Program-made: the position numbers and the translations under genes
The notes under the pieces: model-generated
Seen by the model: only the letters and a program-made list of their open reading frames with translations
What the model was told of the DNA's origin: nothing
Database searches by the model: none
Shown here: in pieces, positions 44,577 to 54,600 of the stretch
Numbering within the stretch: position 1 is the stretch's first letter
Layout of the letters: each line of letters begins with the position of its first letter
NCBI GenBank assembly: GCA_958496175.1
Contig: OY292275.1
Coordinates: 372,001-436,000 of the forward strand
Direction of reading: 5' to 3'
From: Sisyra terminalis
Taxonomy: Eukaryota; Arthropoda; Insecta; Neuroptera; Sisyridae
Length of the DNA stretch: 64,000 nucleotides

Positions 44577-47135
44577 ATGTATCTTCAAACGTCTATACTT
44601 TTCACTTTCTTGGTGCTCGCATTAGCGAGCGAAGAAACCATCGACGATAACTTAGTAGTCAAATTTCTTTCACCAAAAATTGTAACCACGACCTCAACAG
44701 TGGAAGCCGAAACGACAACCGCCACAATCGATACCACAAACGAATCTTCAAACGAACCGGACCATCCGCTCGCTGTACTCGATCCGGTTGACAAAACGGA
44801 CGATTTGAACGACTCCACCGAGGCAAAGCGATTAAAAAAATCCGCAATTTGCATTGAAATCCGTCCAAAAGATCCGTATCAAGCGCCATATGAATTATGC
44901 GAACATATCGAACCAGATTACGCACCCAGTCCAGCATATGCCACGCATAAAATCGTTTATGCTGCTCCATCGAAAGCCTACGCTTCACCGGTCAAAGTAT
45001 ACAGCAAACCATCATATTCTGCACCAGCCAAAGTTTACGCCGTAAAACCAGCAGCTTATTCCGCGCCAAGCTATGGCAACAAAGCAGGATATACTTCAGG
45101 ATCTGCATCGTACTCAGCTCCAGCCCATTACGAAGCTGCCTCCGACTCAAAATACGGTAGCTCCTCCAGCTATAGTGCTGCACCAAGTGACTCATACTCG
45201 GCATCATCTTCTTACGGCTCTGCACATCCTGCTGTCGTTCCCGTTGCATACAGTGTTAAGCCCGCCACTCACTCCGATGCCTATCGTGCTGAGGGAGATT
45301 CAGACGAGCCACTTGTTCCATTCCTGCTCGAAAACGATCTTGACGAACCAATGATGCGTTCAGTTTTGGGATACGATAGTTCTGAAGAAAATTATAATGG
45401 ACATTCTAGTCAATACGGTTCGTATTCTCAGCCTTCATATTCTCAGCCATTGTACGATTTACATCTTCATAAAAAAGTATTAGATTATGGCTATGGTGGT
45501 ATTCCATTAATATCAAAAACGTTGAGTCGTACAAAGCCTGTAAATTTATTAAAAACGTTGATTAAACTCAAAAAAGGCAAACTTTACAAAGGTTATGGAC
45601 ATGGACATGGATATGGTGGCTATGCTCCGCAATACGGCAACTCATATTCAAGTGGTTCATATCAACATACGGCGAAATATGGCAATGCACCTTCTGGACA
45701 CGGAGTTCTTATTACATGTCAACCGACATTGGCCAACGTCGCTGGATCTTCATCATACCAATCTGGTCCATATCAATCTAAATCTGCACAATATGATTCA
45801 TACGCTGCTCCATCTAAATCGTACGCTTCGGCTCCAGCTTATTCTGCTAAGCCCGCATCAACTTATTCCGCGCCGTCTTATTCCGCTCCATCTTATTCCG
45901 CCCCATCTTACTCAGCACCATCGTATTCAGCTCCTTCTTACTCAGCTCCATCTTATTCAGCTCCAGCGTATCAAGGATCTTCCTACGAATCAAAACCAAC
46001 TTCGTCTTACGAATCAAAACCAGCATCCTCATACGAATCAAAACCGGCTGCGTCTTATGGAGCCGCTTCAGTCTCTTATGAATCAAAACCTACGTCATCT
46101 TATTCTTCTCCGGCCAAACCAACGGCATATGAATCAAAACCAGCTGCATCGTACTCTGCTCCATCTTACGAAGCCAAACCAGCTTATGAAGCAGCACCAG
46201 CTTCTTCTTATGGATCAGCACCAGCTTCATCATACGGATCAGCCCCAGCTTCTTCATATGGATCAGCACCAGCTGCTTCTTACGGATCTGCCCCAGCTGC
46301 TTCTTACGGATCAGCTCCAGCTTCCTCATATGGATCAGCTCCAGCTGCTTCTTACGGATCTGCCCCAGCCTCTTCATACGGATCAGCCCCAGCCTCCTCA
46401 TATGGATCTGCATCGACCTCATCATATGGATCAGCTCCAGCTCCATCCTATGGATCGGCGTCATCTTCCTCATATGGTTCAGCCCCAGCACCATCCTATT
46501 CCGCTCCAGCTTCTTCATATGGTTCAGCCCCGGCACCATCTTATTCCGCTCCAGCGTCTTCATATAGTTCAGCTCCAGCTCCGTCGTATAGCGCAGCCCC
46601 AGCACCGTCTTATTCAGCTCCAGCACCTTCATATGGATCTGCACCATCTTATGGATCAGCTCCAGCTTCATCCTATGCTGCCGCCCCCGCATACGCACCA
46701 GCCAAACCGGCCTACAACGCTCCTTCTTACGGACCTGCCTATCATTCACAACCAGCTGGCTATGCACCTAAACCGGCTCCGGCTTATTCTTCTGGCTACG
46801 CTCCTGCTCCAGCTTATGGTGCCCACAGCTCATACAAACCCGCTCCATATCGAGAAGCCGACCCCAAAGCTAGCGAAATGCAATTGAACGAGCACCACAA
46901 CCTTCAAAATCCAACAATGGAAAAAATGCGACAAATGCAAGAGAAAGCTGTAGATCAACCGAAAGCCAAATCTAGTGATTTGAGTGGACAACTTGAAAAC
47001 CATCCCCAAGCCTTGAACAATCCAATGGGCGACAGTGCTAGAAACGCCAACAGTCCAACTGCTCCAAAATCAGCACAAGACTTAACTAATCTTCCTAATC
47101 AAGCAAATTCATTAATTTTACCTATGCCCAACTAA
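44577..47135 (+). CDS. secreted Ser/Ala/Tyr/Pro repeat protein, cuticle-like
   Basis: Single exon, 852 residues. Residues 1 to about 17 are a signal peptide (TSILFTFLVLALAS). Then comes an acidic Thr-rich segment, a conserved-looking stretch (ICIEIRPKDPYQAPYELCEH) and a long low-complexity region made of several successive repeat types: (K)VYA/SAPSY, tandem YSAPS units, SYESKPA/T/S units, and about fourteen SYGSAPA-type units, ending in SYSAPAP variants. The final ~90 residues are non-repetitive and polar (NEHHNLQNPTMEKMRQMQ). Tyr/Ala/Pro repeats of this kind are typical of insect structural cuticle or chorion proteins; no chitin-binding consensus is visible. The repeats are homogenised at DNA level, so copy number may vary between individuals. 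Confidence 0.88.
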   Translation: MYLQTSILFTFLVLALASEETIDDNLVVKFLSPKIVTTTSTVEAETTTATIDTTNESSNEPDHPLAVLDPVDKTDDLNDSTEAKRLKKSAICIEIRPKDPYQAPYELCEHIEPDYAPSPAYATHKIVYAAPSKAYASPVKVYSKPSYSAPAKVYAVKPAAYSAPSYGNKAGYTSGSASYSAPAHYEAASDSKYGSSSSYSAAPSDSYSASSSYGSAHPAVVPVAYSVKPATHSDAYRAEGDSDEPLVPFLLENDLDEPMMRSVLGYDSSEENYNGHSSQYGSYSQPSYSQPLYDLHLHKKVLDYGYGGIPLISKTLSRTKPVNLLKTLIKLKKGKLYKGYGHGHGYGGYAPQYGNSYSSGSYQHTAKYGNAPSGHGVLITCQPTLANVAGSSSYQSGPYQSKSAQYDSYAAPSKSYASAPAYSAKPASTYSAPSYSAPSYSAPSYSAPSYSAPSYSAPSYSAPAYQGSSYESKPTSSYESKPASSYESKPAASYGAASVSYESKPTSSYSSPAKPTAYESKPAASYSAPSYEAKPAYEAAPASSYGSAPASSYGSAPASSYGSAPAASYGSAPAASYGSAPASSYGSAPAASYGSAPASSYGSAPASSYGSASTSSYGSAPAPSYGSASSSSYGSAPAPSYSAPASSYGSAPAPSYSAPASSYSSAPAPSYSAAPAPSYSAPAPSYGSAPSYGSAPASSYAAAPAYAPAKPAYNAPSYGPAYHSQPAGYAPKPAPAYSSGYAPAPAYGAHSSYKPAPYREADPKASEMQLNEHHNLQNPTMEKMRQMQEKAVDQPKAKSSDLSGQLENHPQALNNPMGDSARNANSPTAPKSAQDLTNLPNQANSLILPMPN

Positions 47136-47175
47136 ATTTTAAGTTTTTCTTTTTGTACTTTTATAGTTTTGATAT

Positions 47176-47181
47176 AATAAA
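47176..47181 (+). terminator. poly(A) signal of the repeat-protein gene
   Basis: AATAAA 41 bases after the stop codon, followed by TGTCGATTTGTTT. Confidence 0.6.
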
Positions 47182-47949
47182 CATGTCGATTTGTTTCAAT
47201 TTTATCTCTTTGTTTTATTTCAACTTTATTTCAGAAGAAAACTAGTTTGAAAGGCAAAAATTGATACGAACCTTGAAAATACGATTCCCATTTTTTGAAA
47301 CAACACTCCGGTTGATGATAAACTCTAACGCAATTGAAAAATATTGAAATTTTACTGGAAATTTTTACTTTTTTTGTCCATTATGCCAATGACAATTTAG
47401 CTATAGAAACACTTGTTAAATTCAATGAAGAATTAAATCGAATTTTAAAATGTTTTACTCAGATAAATAAGATAAAATTCATTTTTTTTTTGAGATTTAT
47501 AATAAAAATCTCGTTTTAATTGTTTCTAAAACTAAACTCTTAACTTATTCTTCAAGTTTGAAAATACTTTTTGCATGGTTTCAATTCAAATTTAAATTTT
47601 AAATTCAAAACTTTTACCGCTTAAAACAGTTTTCGGGGTATTAAAATAAATTTAACCGTGTTTCTTGTGGCGAGAAAGATCGAAAATACCCGTTTTCATT
47701 ACATAAAAGGGAGTAAGATCTAGTTAAAATAAATTATACTCGAAAATACTGAGCAAGTGTACCACGTGTGAATTTCACCGATAAGATAAAATTGCCAACT
47801 TAATTGTCAATAATGCCAACAATTTAATAAAAAAACTCTAAATTTGATTTGACACAACTCCATTGACAACTGACAGAATACGACTCAAGTTTTGTAATCA
47901 TATAAAAAATATGTTTAAGTGATAAAAAAAATATCGAAAATCATTTGAA
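47182..47949. other. intergenic, no feature seen
   Basis: AT-rich spacer ahead of the TMEM104-like gene. One short open frame (47334-47519) lacks any support. Promoter elements for the following gene are not obvious. Confidence 0.35.
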
Positions 47950-49970
47950 ATGGATCCACAAGATATAAATCGGGATCAATATTCATCATGGGTAAAGAAA
48001 ATTTCATATCTCAATTACATTTGATATTAATGTTATTTTTCTCTCAGATGGGCTTAGTATATGTCTTCAATTTAATTGTTGGAACAGGAGCTTTAACTCT
48101 TCCGTCTGTGTTTTCGCAAGCAGGATGGGTCCTTGGATCTGGATTGATATTAGTTTTGGCTGTTATCAGTTATATGACCGTCACATTTATTATCGAAAGT
48201 ATGGCATGTGCCAATGCAATATTGCACTGGAAACGAATTCGAGCCAGTAAAAAAGATAATGTATGTGTAAAACGTATCAATTACGTTTGATAACACAAAA
48301 AAAACCAAAAATAACTTAATACGCAAAATATTTCAAAAAGTAATTGTGTTGGAGTTGAAAAAATTGTACATAATATAAATTTTATTTTTCCAGCCATTTA
48401 TGTTGAAATATTGTATAGAATAAATACTAATTGGTATTCTTAATTGGTTGAAACGACAATATTTAAATATTTTTTTTTAAATGTTTAACTTTGATAAAGC
48501 GAGGTCATAAAGTTCAATTGACCAATTTCATTATAAACATCGATTATTGTACTCATTAATTCATTGACCTATTAAGATTAAATCTTTGCTGTTTTTAGTC
48601 AGATTTTACTTTGTTTAGGTGCTTCACGATTCGGTACAGTCCAGTAGTTCGAGTGAGGACAGTACTGACGAAAATGAGCCATTATTCTCGAATGCATGTC
48701 GCTACTATGAATTGGATCGTAAATTGGAGCTGGGTGAAATGGCAACAATATTTTTCAATAAACCAGGACGAGTTTTGTTGTATACGTGCTTTGTAATTTA
48801 TTTGTATGGAGATTTATCAATTTATTCGGCTGCAGTATCGAAATCATTGGTTGACGTTAGTTGGTAACTAACTTAATGTTTACATACAATTTTAAATGTA
48901 AATTATTATATCTCTTTTTGTTATTGTAGTACATTTGTTCCGGTGAACTTTCGAGGAAATGTTACACCGTCGGAAGACTCTCCGTGCTGGTCCGGAAGTC
49001 AATTAACACGACGAGAAGCTTATGAACTTTTTTTAGGAGCTTTCATTTTAACTTTAGGTCCTTTTGTGTTTTTTAACATTCAAAAAACTAAATATCTACA
49101 ATTAATGACGACAATAATGCGATGGCTTGGTAAATTTATCAAAAAAAAAAAATATTTTTTCCAATTTTTCAAATGAATTTTCTTTATTGACATTTATTCT
49201 TTTTAGCGTTCACTGTTATGATTGGTTTGGCTTCGAGTCGCATAATCACTAACGGTCCGGTCGGCAATCCTCCACTCGCCTCATTACAAGGAATTCCAGC
49301 TCTATTTGGCGCTTGTATTTATAGTTTCATGTGCCACCATTCACTGCCAGCATTAATTTCGCCAGTGCGAAATAAAAATTCAATTAAAACATTACTCGGA
49401 CTCGATTATCTATTAATTTGCTCATTCTATCTGCTATTAGCGTTGACTGGTGCATTTGCATTTGATCAACTTTACGACTTATATACTTTAAATTTCATAC
49501 CATCCAATGGTAACGTCAATATTGTCTTCGTCATAGTCGATTACTTTCTCGCTATGTTTCCTGTATTTACATTGTCCACCAGTTTTCCAATCATTGCCAT
49601 AACACTTAAGAATAATTTAATTACATTATTCTGTGACAATTCACGCACATCTCGTCTAAGTTTCATATGTCGTGACGTTTTAATTCCACTAATGGCAATT
49701 ATTCCGCCAATTTTAATTGCATATTTTACGAAAAATTTACACATTTTAGTCGGATTTACCGGTTCGTATGCGGGTAACGCGATACAATATGTGATTCCGG
49801 CAATGTTGGTGTACAATGCGCGAAAAACATGCACGGAAATTTTAGGTCCCAATATTGTCAATAACTATCAGAGTCCGTTTCGTGGAACGAAATGGTGCGT
49901 GTTCGTGTTGCTCTGGTCTATCACTTGTGTGATACTGGTGACGATGAATTTTTTTAAAAGTATTTTCTGA
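47950..49970 (+). CDS. TMEM104: TMEM104-like multipass transporter
   Basis: Five exons: 47950-47991, 48048-48260, 48619-48863, 48930-49129, 49207-49970; 487 residues, against ~496 in vertebrate TMEM104. The joins read SSW-MGLVYVFNLIVGTGAL and VSC-TFVP in frame. Family landmarks: VFNLIVGTGALTLPSVF in the first membrane helix, LHWKRI, then an acidic Ser-rich cytoplasmic loop (SSSSSEDSTDENEP), YLYGDLSIYSAAV, FFNIQKTKYLQ, YSFMCHHSLPALI, FPVFTLSTSFPIIA and YAGNAIQYVIPA. About eleven hydrophobic segments. The fold belongs with amino-acid/auxin permease-type transporters; substrate unknown. ATG 47950 is chosen as the only one giving a phase-0 join to the conserved second exon. Confidence 0.92.
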
Positions 49971-50294
49971 AAATTGTGTCAAATTTACATTAGGAAACGA
50001 ATATATTTTTTAAGGTTTTAATATAAAGCGGCGATTAGATGTTGGCTATTTGTTTTGATTGAAGGCGACAATTATATTGTGTAATAGATAAATGTGATAT
50101 CTAGCTGCTCGTTTTATTTCTATTGTAAATATAAGACTGTTTTACACAAATGTTTTCTAGTAACTTTTAAGAGATAATATTTTTTGAATGTTTTGTGATA
50201 TACTAATTGTGGTAAATTTAAGTTTAACTATTTTAGTAAAATGGCAATAATTATAAAGTAATATAATAGTGTTATGTTATCGATAGAGATATAT

Positions 50295-50300
50295 AATAAA
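50295..50300 (+). terminator. possible poly(A) signal of the TMEM104-like gene
   Basis: AATAAA 325 bases after the stop codon; the nearest clear hexamer downstream of the gene. Confidence 0.35.
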
Positions 50301-50407
50301 AAATAATATTTTTATGCAAGAAAATATTATTTTATTTTTTTAAGTGAAACACCAAACATTTCAATTCATATTAGTTTAGTTAATTTTTATTGTCGTTAAG
50401 TATATTT

Positions 50408-50667
50408 CAAGGGCGGATTTAAGGGGGGGGGGCACGTGCCCTCCCCTCAGGGTATTTTTGTGTACTGTGGAGATTCCCTAACAGTACATACTTAGAAGTA
50501 AATCAAATTATTAAAGTTGTTAAAATATATGAATAAAATAACAGAAAGAACATTAGTGAAACTTTAGTCTATTTCTGGCTGGAATTGCGATTTTTTTTCG
50601 TGACCCCTACTAGTAAATGAAAGATGATATTTCCTCCCCCCATAAAAAAATCCTGAATTTGCCCTTG
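50408..50667 (+). mobile_element. hAT-type MITE with 8-bp target duplication
   Basis: 260-base non-coding element with ends CAAGGGCGGATTTAAG and CTGAATTTGCCCTTG. It is flanked by exact 8-bp duplications GTATATTT (50400-50407 and 50668-50675). The GGGCGGATTTA end and 8-bp duplication are typical of hAT elements. Contains a G9-10 homopolymer near 50423-50432. Confidence 0.85.
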
Positions 50668-50675
50668 GTATATTT

Positions 50676-51601
50676 CATAGTGTTTCCTTTTTTGGTTTTA
50701 ATTTAAGTAGTGAATTAACGTAGAATAACGAATTATAGCTTGATTTTTATTTCTTCTAGGAAAAACAACAACCTGGTCAAATACATAAGAGTATTCTTGA
50801 TTGGAACAGGTAAAGTACTTGTTAAATTTTATTTTTCCTCGTATTATGCAATAACTTTTCCGCCAGTATTCCAAAGATAAAAAAATATATTATTTTTTCA
50901 GCCTAATGGAGATAAATCTAGCTAAGTAGTACAATTGTTAAGAAAAACAAAGGATCAAAATAAAAATAAATCCGGTTTTTGAATGTTAATTTAATGTAGT
51001 ATAATTTTAGGGCGTAATCAATTGGAAAATCGTACGAAGATTTATTTTTAAATCTCAAGTAATTGTTTAATATTCATTTATGTAAATCGGGAGTACTCTT
51101 TCACTGTGCAGGTGCAGGTAATAGCCTTTATAGAATAGGCAACCATTGGTTATATGAAGTAGATGTATGATTTATGATGCAGAAGAATAAAACATCGTAT
51201 TATACTTCCCCTGGTTTTTTGAGATTACAATATTCCCCAATCAAGCCACCCTATGAAATACATCGACCGTATCCAATGTTATTTTGTTTAAATTTTAAAA
51301 AGTCATCGCAAAATTTATCGTTAAGTTATCATATATTTCAAAAAAGTTTCAAAACTAAAAAAAAGTTTTAGTCTTCACATTCGTTTCGCAACTTTACAAA
51401 TCGTTCCAAATTTACACTTAGGAGACAAACTTATTAATGGATTGTGCCAACTTGAAATCCTAGTAAATTTGAATTAAGTGGAAACATTTTATGAAAAGCT
51501 TGATTTCACTATGAGCTTTTACTGGTTTAGTGTGCAAGTGCTTGGTTCGTTGTTGTTGAATTTCTGCAATACCCTGTCATTATTGCACCGTTCGTTGAAT
51601 A
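50676..51601. other. intergenic, upstream of the cysteine-repeat genes
   Basis: No supported gene or repeat. An ATG at 51511 opens a frame out of register with the cysteine-repeat ORF starting at 51602 and overlaps its start; if it lies in the transcript it would be an upstream ORF. The true transcription start is not evident. Confidence 0.35.
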
Positions 51602-54600
51602 ATGGGCGACCTGTCCTGCGATTGTAATCCTTGCGATTGCGAGCCTTGTCCTGACAATGCACGGAATCCTGGATGTTCCGGTCGAAATTGTGATTGCAAA
51701 ACTTGTTTTACACAAAAACAACTTAATGAAAAAAACACCACAAATCAAGGCGATGTAGAAAATGTAGAAAACATAGAAGATGTAGAAAACATAGAAGACA
51801 TAAAAGACGTAGAAGAACATGTCTTAGATAGATGTGCTGTAGATGAAGGTACTTCAAACGTACATGTCTTAGATGAATGTGCTTTAGATGAACATATCTG
51901 CTACTGTGAGATTTGTAACTGTGCATTTTGTAGAAAAGATAATCGGAATATTGAAAACGCGAACAAATATTGCATATGCAAAGTATTTTTTAACATTTTT
52001 GTCGTAAATCGTTTCATCATAACAGCTCTCACTTCTCTTACTTTCAGGAAAATTGTATATGTGACCCTTGTGAAAAGCTACTGCTAAATATCATAGAAGA
52101 AGTTACAAAAAATGAAGAGGAAGTAGTAGAAAATGTTGAACTAAATGAAGAGGAAGTCGTTATAGCAGAAGTATTAGAAAATGGTGAAATAAATGAAGAG
52201 GAAGTCGTTATAGCAGAAGTAGTAGAAAATGTTGAAATTAACGAAGAGGAAGTAGTAGAAAATGCTGAAATAAATGAAGAGGAAGTAGTTATAGCAAAAG
52301 TAGGAAAACATGTTGAAATAACGGATGGGGAAGAGTTGCCAGAAAAGAATGAAGAAGAACCATCAAATGATACACCAACTTTGCTACAAGAAGTAAAGAA
52401 AAAACCTAAAAGTTTGTGTCAATGCCGAATATGCAACTGTGACCCTTGTTTGACCGATCCAAATCGGCGAAAGGGTACCAAACAATTTCCTTATCCCTGC
52501 ACTTGTGAGGTATCGTTTCTTCAGTCAATCTGAGCAATTCAAATTTTATAAAAGCCATGTAATTGTTTCTAGGTTTGTGTTTGTACACTTTGTCTGAACA
52601 AAGAAATCAAAACTTCGGTAACAACCGTTACGTTGGAAGCTCCTTCCGTTTGCTCGAAGAAATCTAATAAACCGAAATTCGTTTGTGTTTGTGAAAAGGA
52701 TTGCATATGTGATTTATGCGAGGATCCTATGTTAGGCAAAGTTGGAGAACATGAACATATTCTACATGTGGAAGATTTAGAGTCATTAGTTTCGGAGGTT
52801 GTGGCTGAACCTAGAAGAGAAATAAGGCGAGACGGGGTGGATTGGTGTCAATGTCCTGTTTGTTATTGCGAACCTTGTAAAGATCCTACGCGAAAGTTTG
52901 GAAGTCCAAGACATGGTCCTTTTTGCGTTTGTCCGGTATGAACACCAAATAAGTTTTTTCAATCGATTCTTATTATTGACTAGCTGATCCCCGCGGTAGG
53001 TGTAGATTATATTTTCTTTTTAGATTTGCTATTTGTAGTGGAATATGAAAATTTTTATTTTTCTTATTTCTTTTACGAAAAACATAATCATACCTGAAAA
53101 CACTATTTTGTCAACTTAAAAAAGACACATTTAATAGACTGTTGATTAGAATAAAATATTTGTATGTAATGATCAATTAATTTTCAAAAAATATTTATAA
53201 ATATCTAAAAAGAGTATGTTCAATTGCGTATACCTACAGTAGGTATACCTACCGTTAACCAAATGATCCATAAATCAATCTGGATCTATACATAAAAAAT
53301 ATTACATAAAATTTAACAGTAAAAAAAAATTTTTTTACGTTTTTATTTGGTAAAACTACGAAATTTTTTTTTTTGAATTTTTCATCAACTGTTCTTGTAG
53401 GACATTCAATTCTCTATAAAAAAGTATTGAGGTAGTTTTTTCGTAATTCTAACGGGTAAAACGTTATTAAGCTTTAAAACTCGCTACTGAGCAAATTTGA
53501 AAGAAGATAGTTTCAAAGTAATTTTTTTAAGGAATGGACAATATTACAAGATAATTTAATAAATTTTCATGGATTTGAAATAATTCTCAACTTTTTGAAA
53601 CCTTTTTTGGTGATTGCATGTATTTATTTCAAAATTTATCAAACTCTAGACTATTTATCATATAATTTATAAATTCTAAAATCATCTGATTAAATTTTCT
53701 TTTATTGAGAGTATTTAAAGCGCAATAACTTTTTCCCCATTAGAATTACGAAAAAAATTACTAGAGTACTTTTTTGAAGAGATTTCAATTTCCTACAAGA
53801 ATAATTGATCTAAATTAAAAAAAAAATTCTTAGTTTTACCGGATAAAAACGTAAAAAAAAGTTTTTTACATGTTATTTTAATGGAAAAATAGAAATTTAT
53901 TGAGCTTCATGAAGAATTGAGATATCAAGCTGCGCTTTTGACGGATTTTTTTTTATACCTAAGAGAAGCTTTTGAGACAATAGCACTTGAAAAAAAATAT
54001 TTTTTTTTGGACCACTCTAATATGCACGGTTTTAAAAACTTATTTACTTTAAGTTTTATTACTATTATTATTACTGCTACTACTTTTTTTCGTTAATATT
54101 TCTTTATTGAGCAACTCTAAAGGTTTATTTACGAATGAATTTTTTTTTTCTTAAATATATTGAAAATATTGTTGGGAATAACAAAAAAAATCCTGTGAAA
54201 GTTTAAGCTCTTAATATTAATATTAAGAGGTGCCGCATCGCAAATTTCGATTTTCCATTTAAATAACATGGGAACAATGTTCTCTCGCACTTTGGAAGTT
54301 TATAGCTCACGTTGGTGACAATATTTCGGAATGACCAAAGTATATTCTTGTAGAAAATTGAACGATCTACAAAATAGGTCGCTAACAAGTTTTTGATATA
54401 TTTATTTCTTCAAAAGTTATTCGAGGTCAAAGTTGAACTAAAGAGAAATTTTAATATTTTTTCAATTTTTTGACGTAACCATCAATTTTATGAAAAAATT
54501 TTATAGGAAATTTTTTGTAGAGCATTTTTTTTCCTAAAACTTATCTCTATAAAAGTTTTTGATATTTTTCACAGGTCCTAAGTTATTTAATTAAAATAAA

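Noticed and set aside
45595..46887. A 430-codon open frame overlapping the repeat-protein gene in another frame, and a 225-codon frame on the opposite strand (46090-46767).
   Set aside because: Both are by-products of the tandem codon repeats of the 44577 gene; they consist of monotonous His/Leu/Gln/Met or Met/Leu/Lys/Arg runs with no start context or homology.
5763..54388. Similar ~60-85 codon frames at 5763-6017, 6377-6562, 15673-15858, 17849-18082 and 54203-54388 that look like a conserved small protein family.
   Set aside because: They are the same stretch of foldback B read in each palindrome arm; the similarity is nucleotide repeat identity, not protein conservation.
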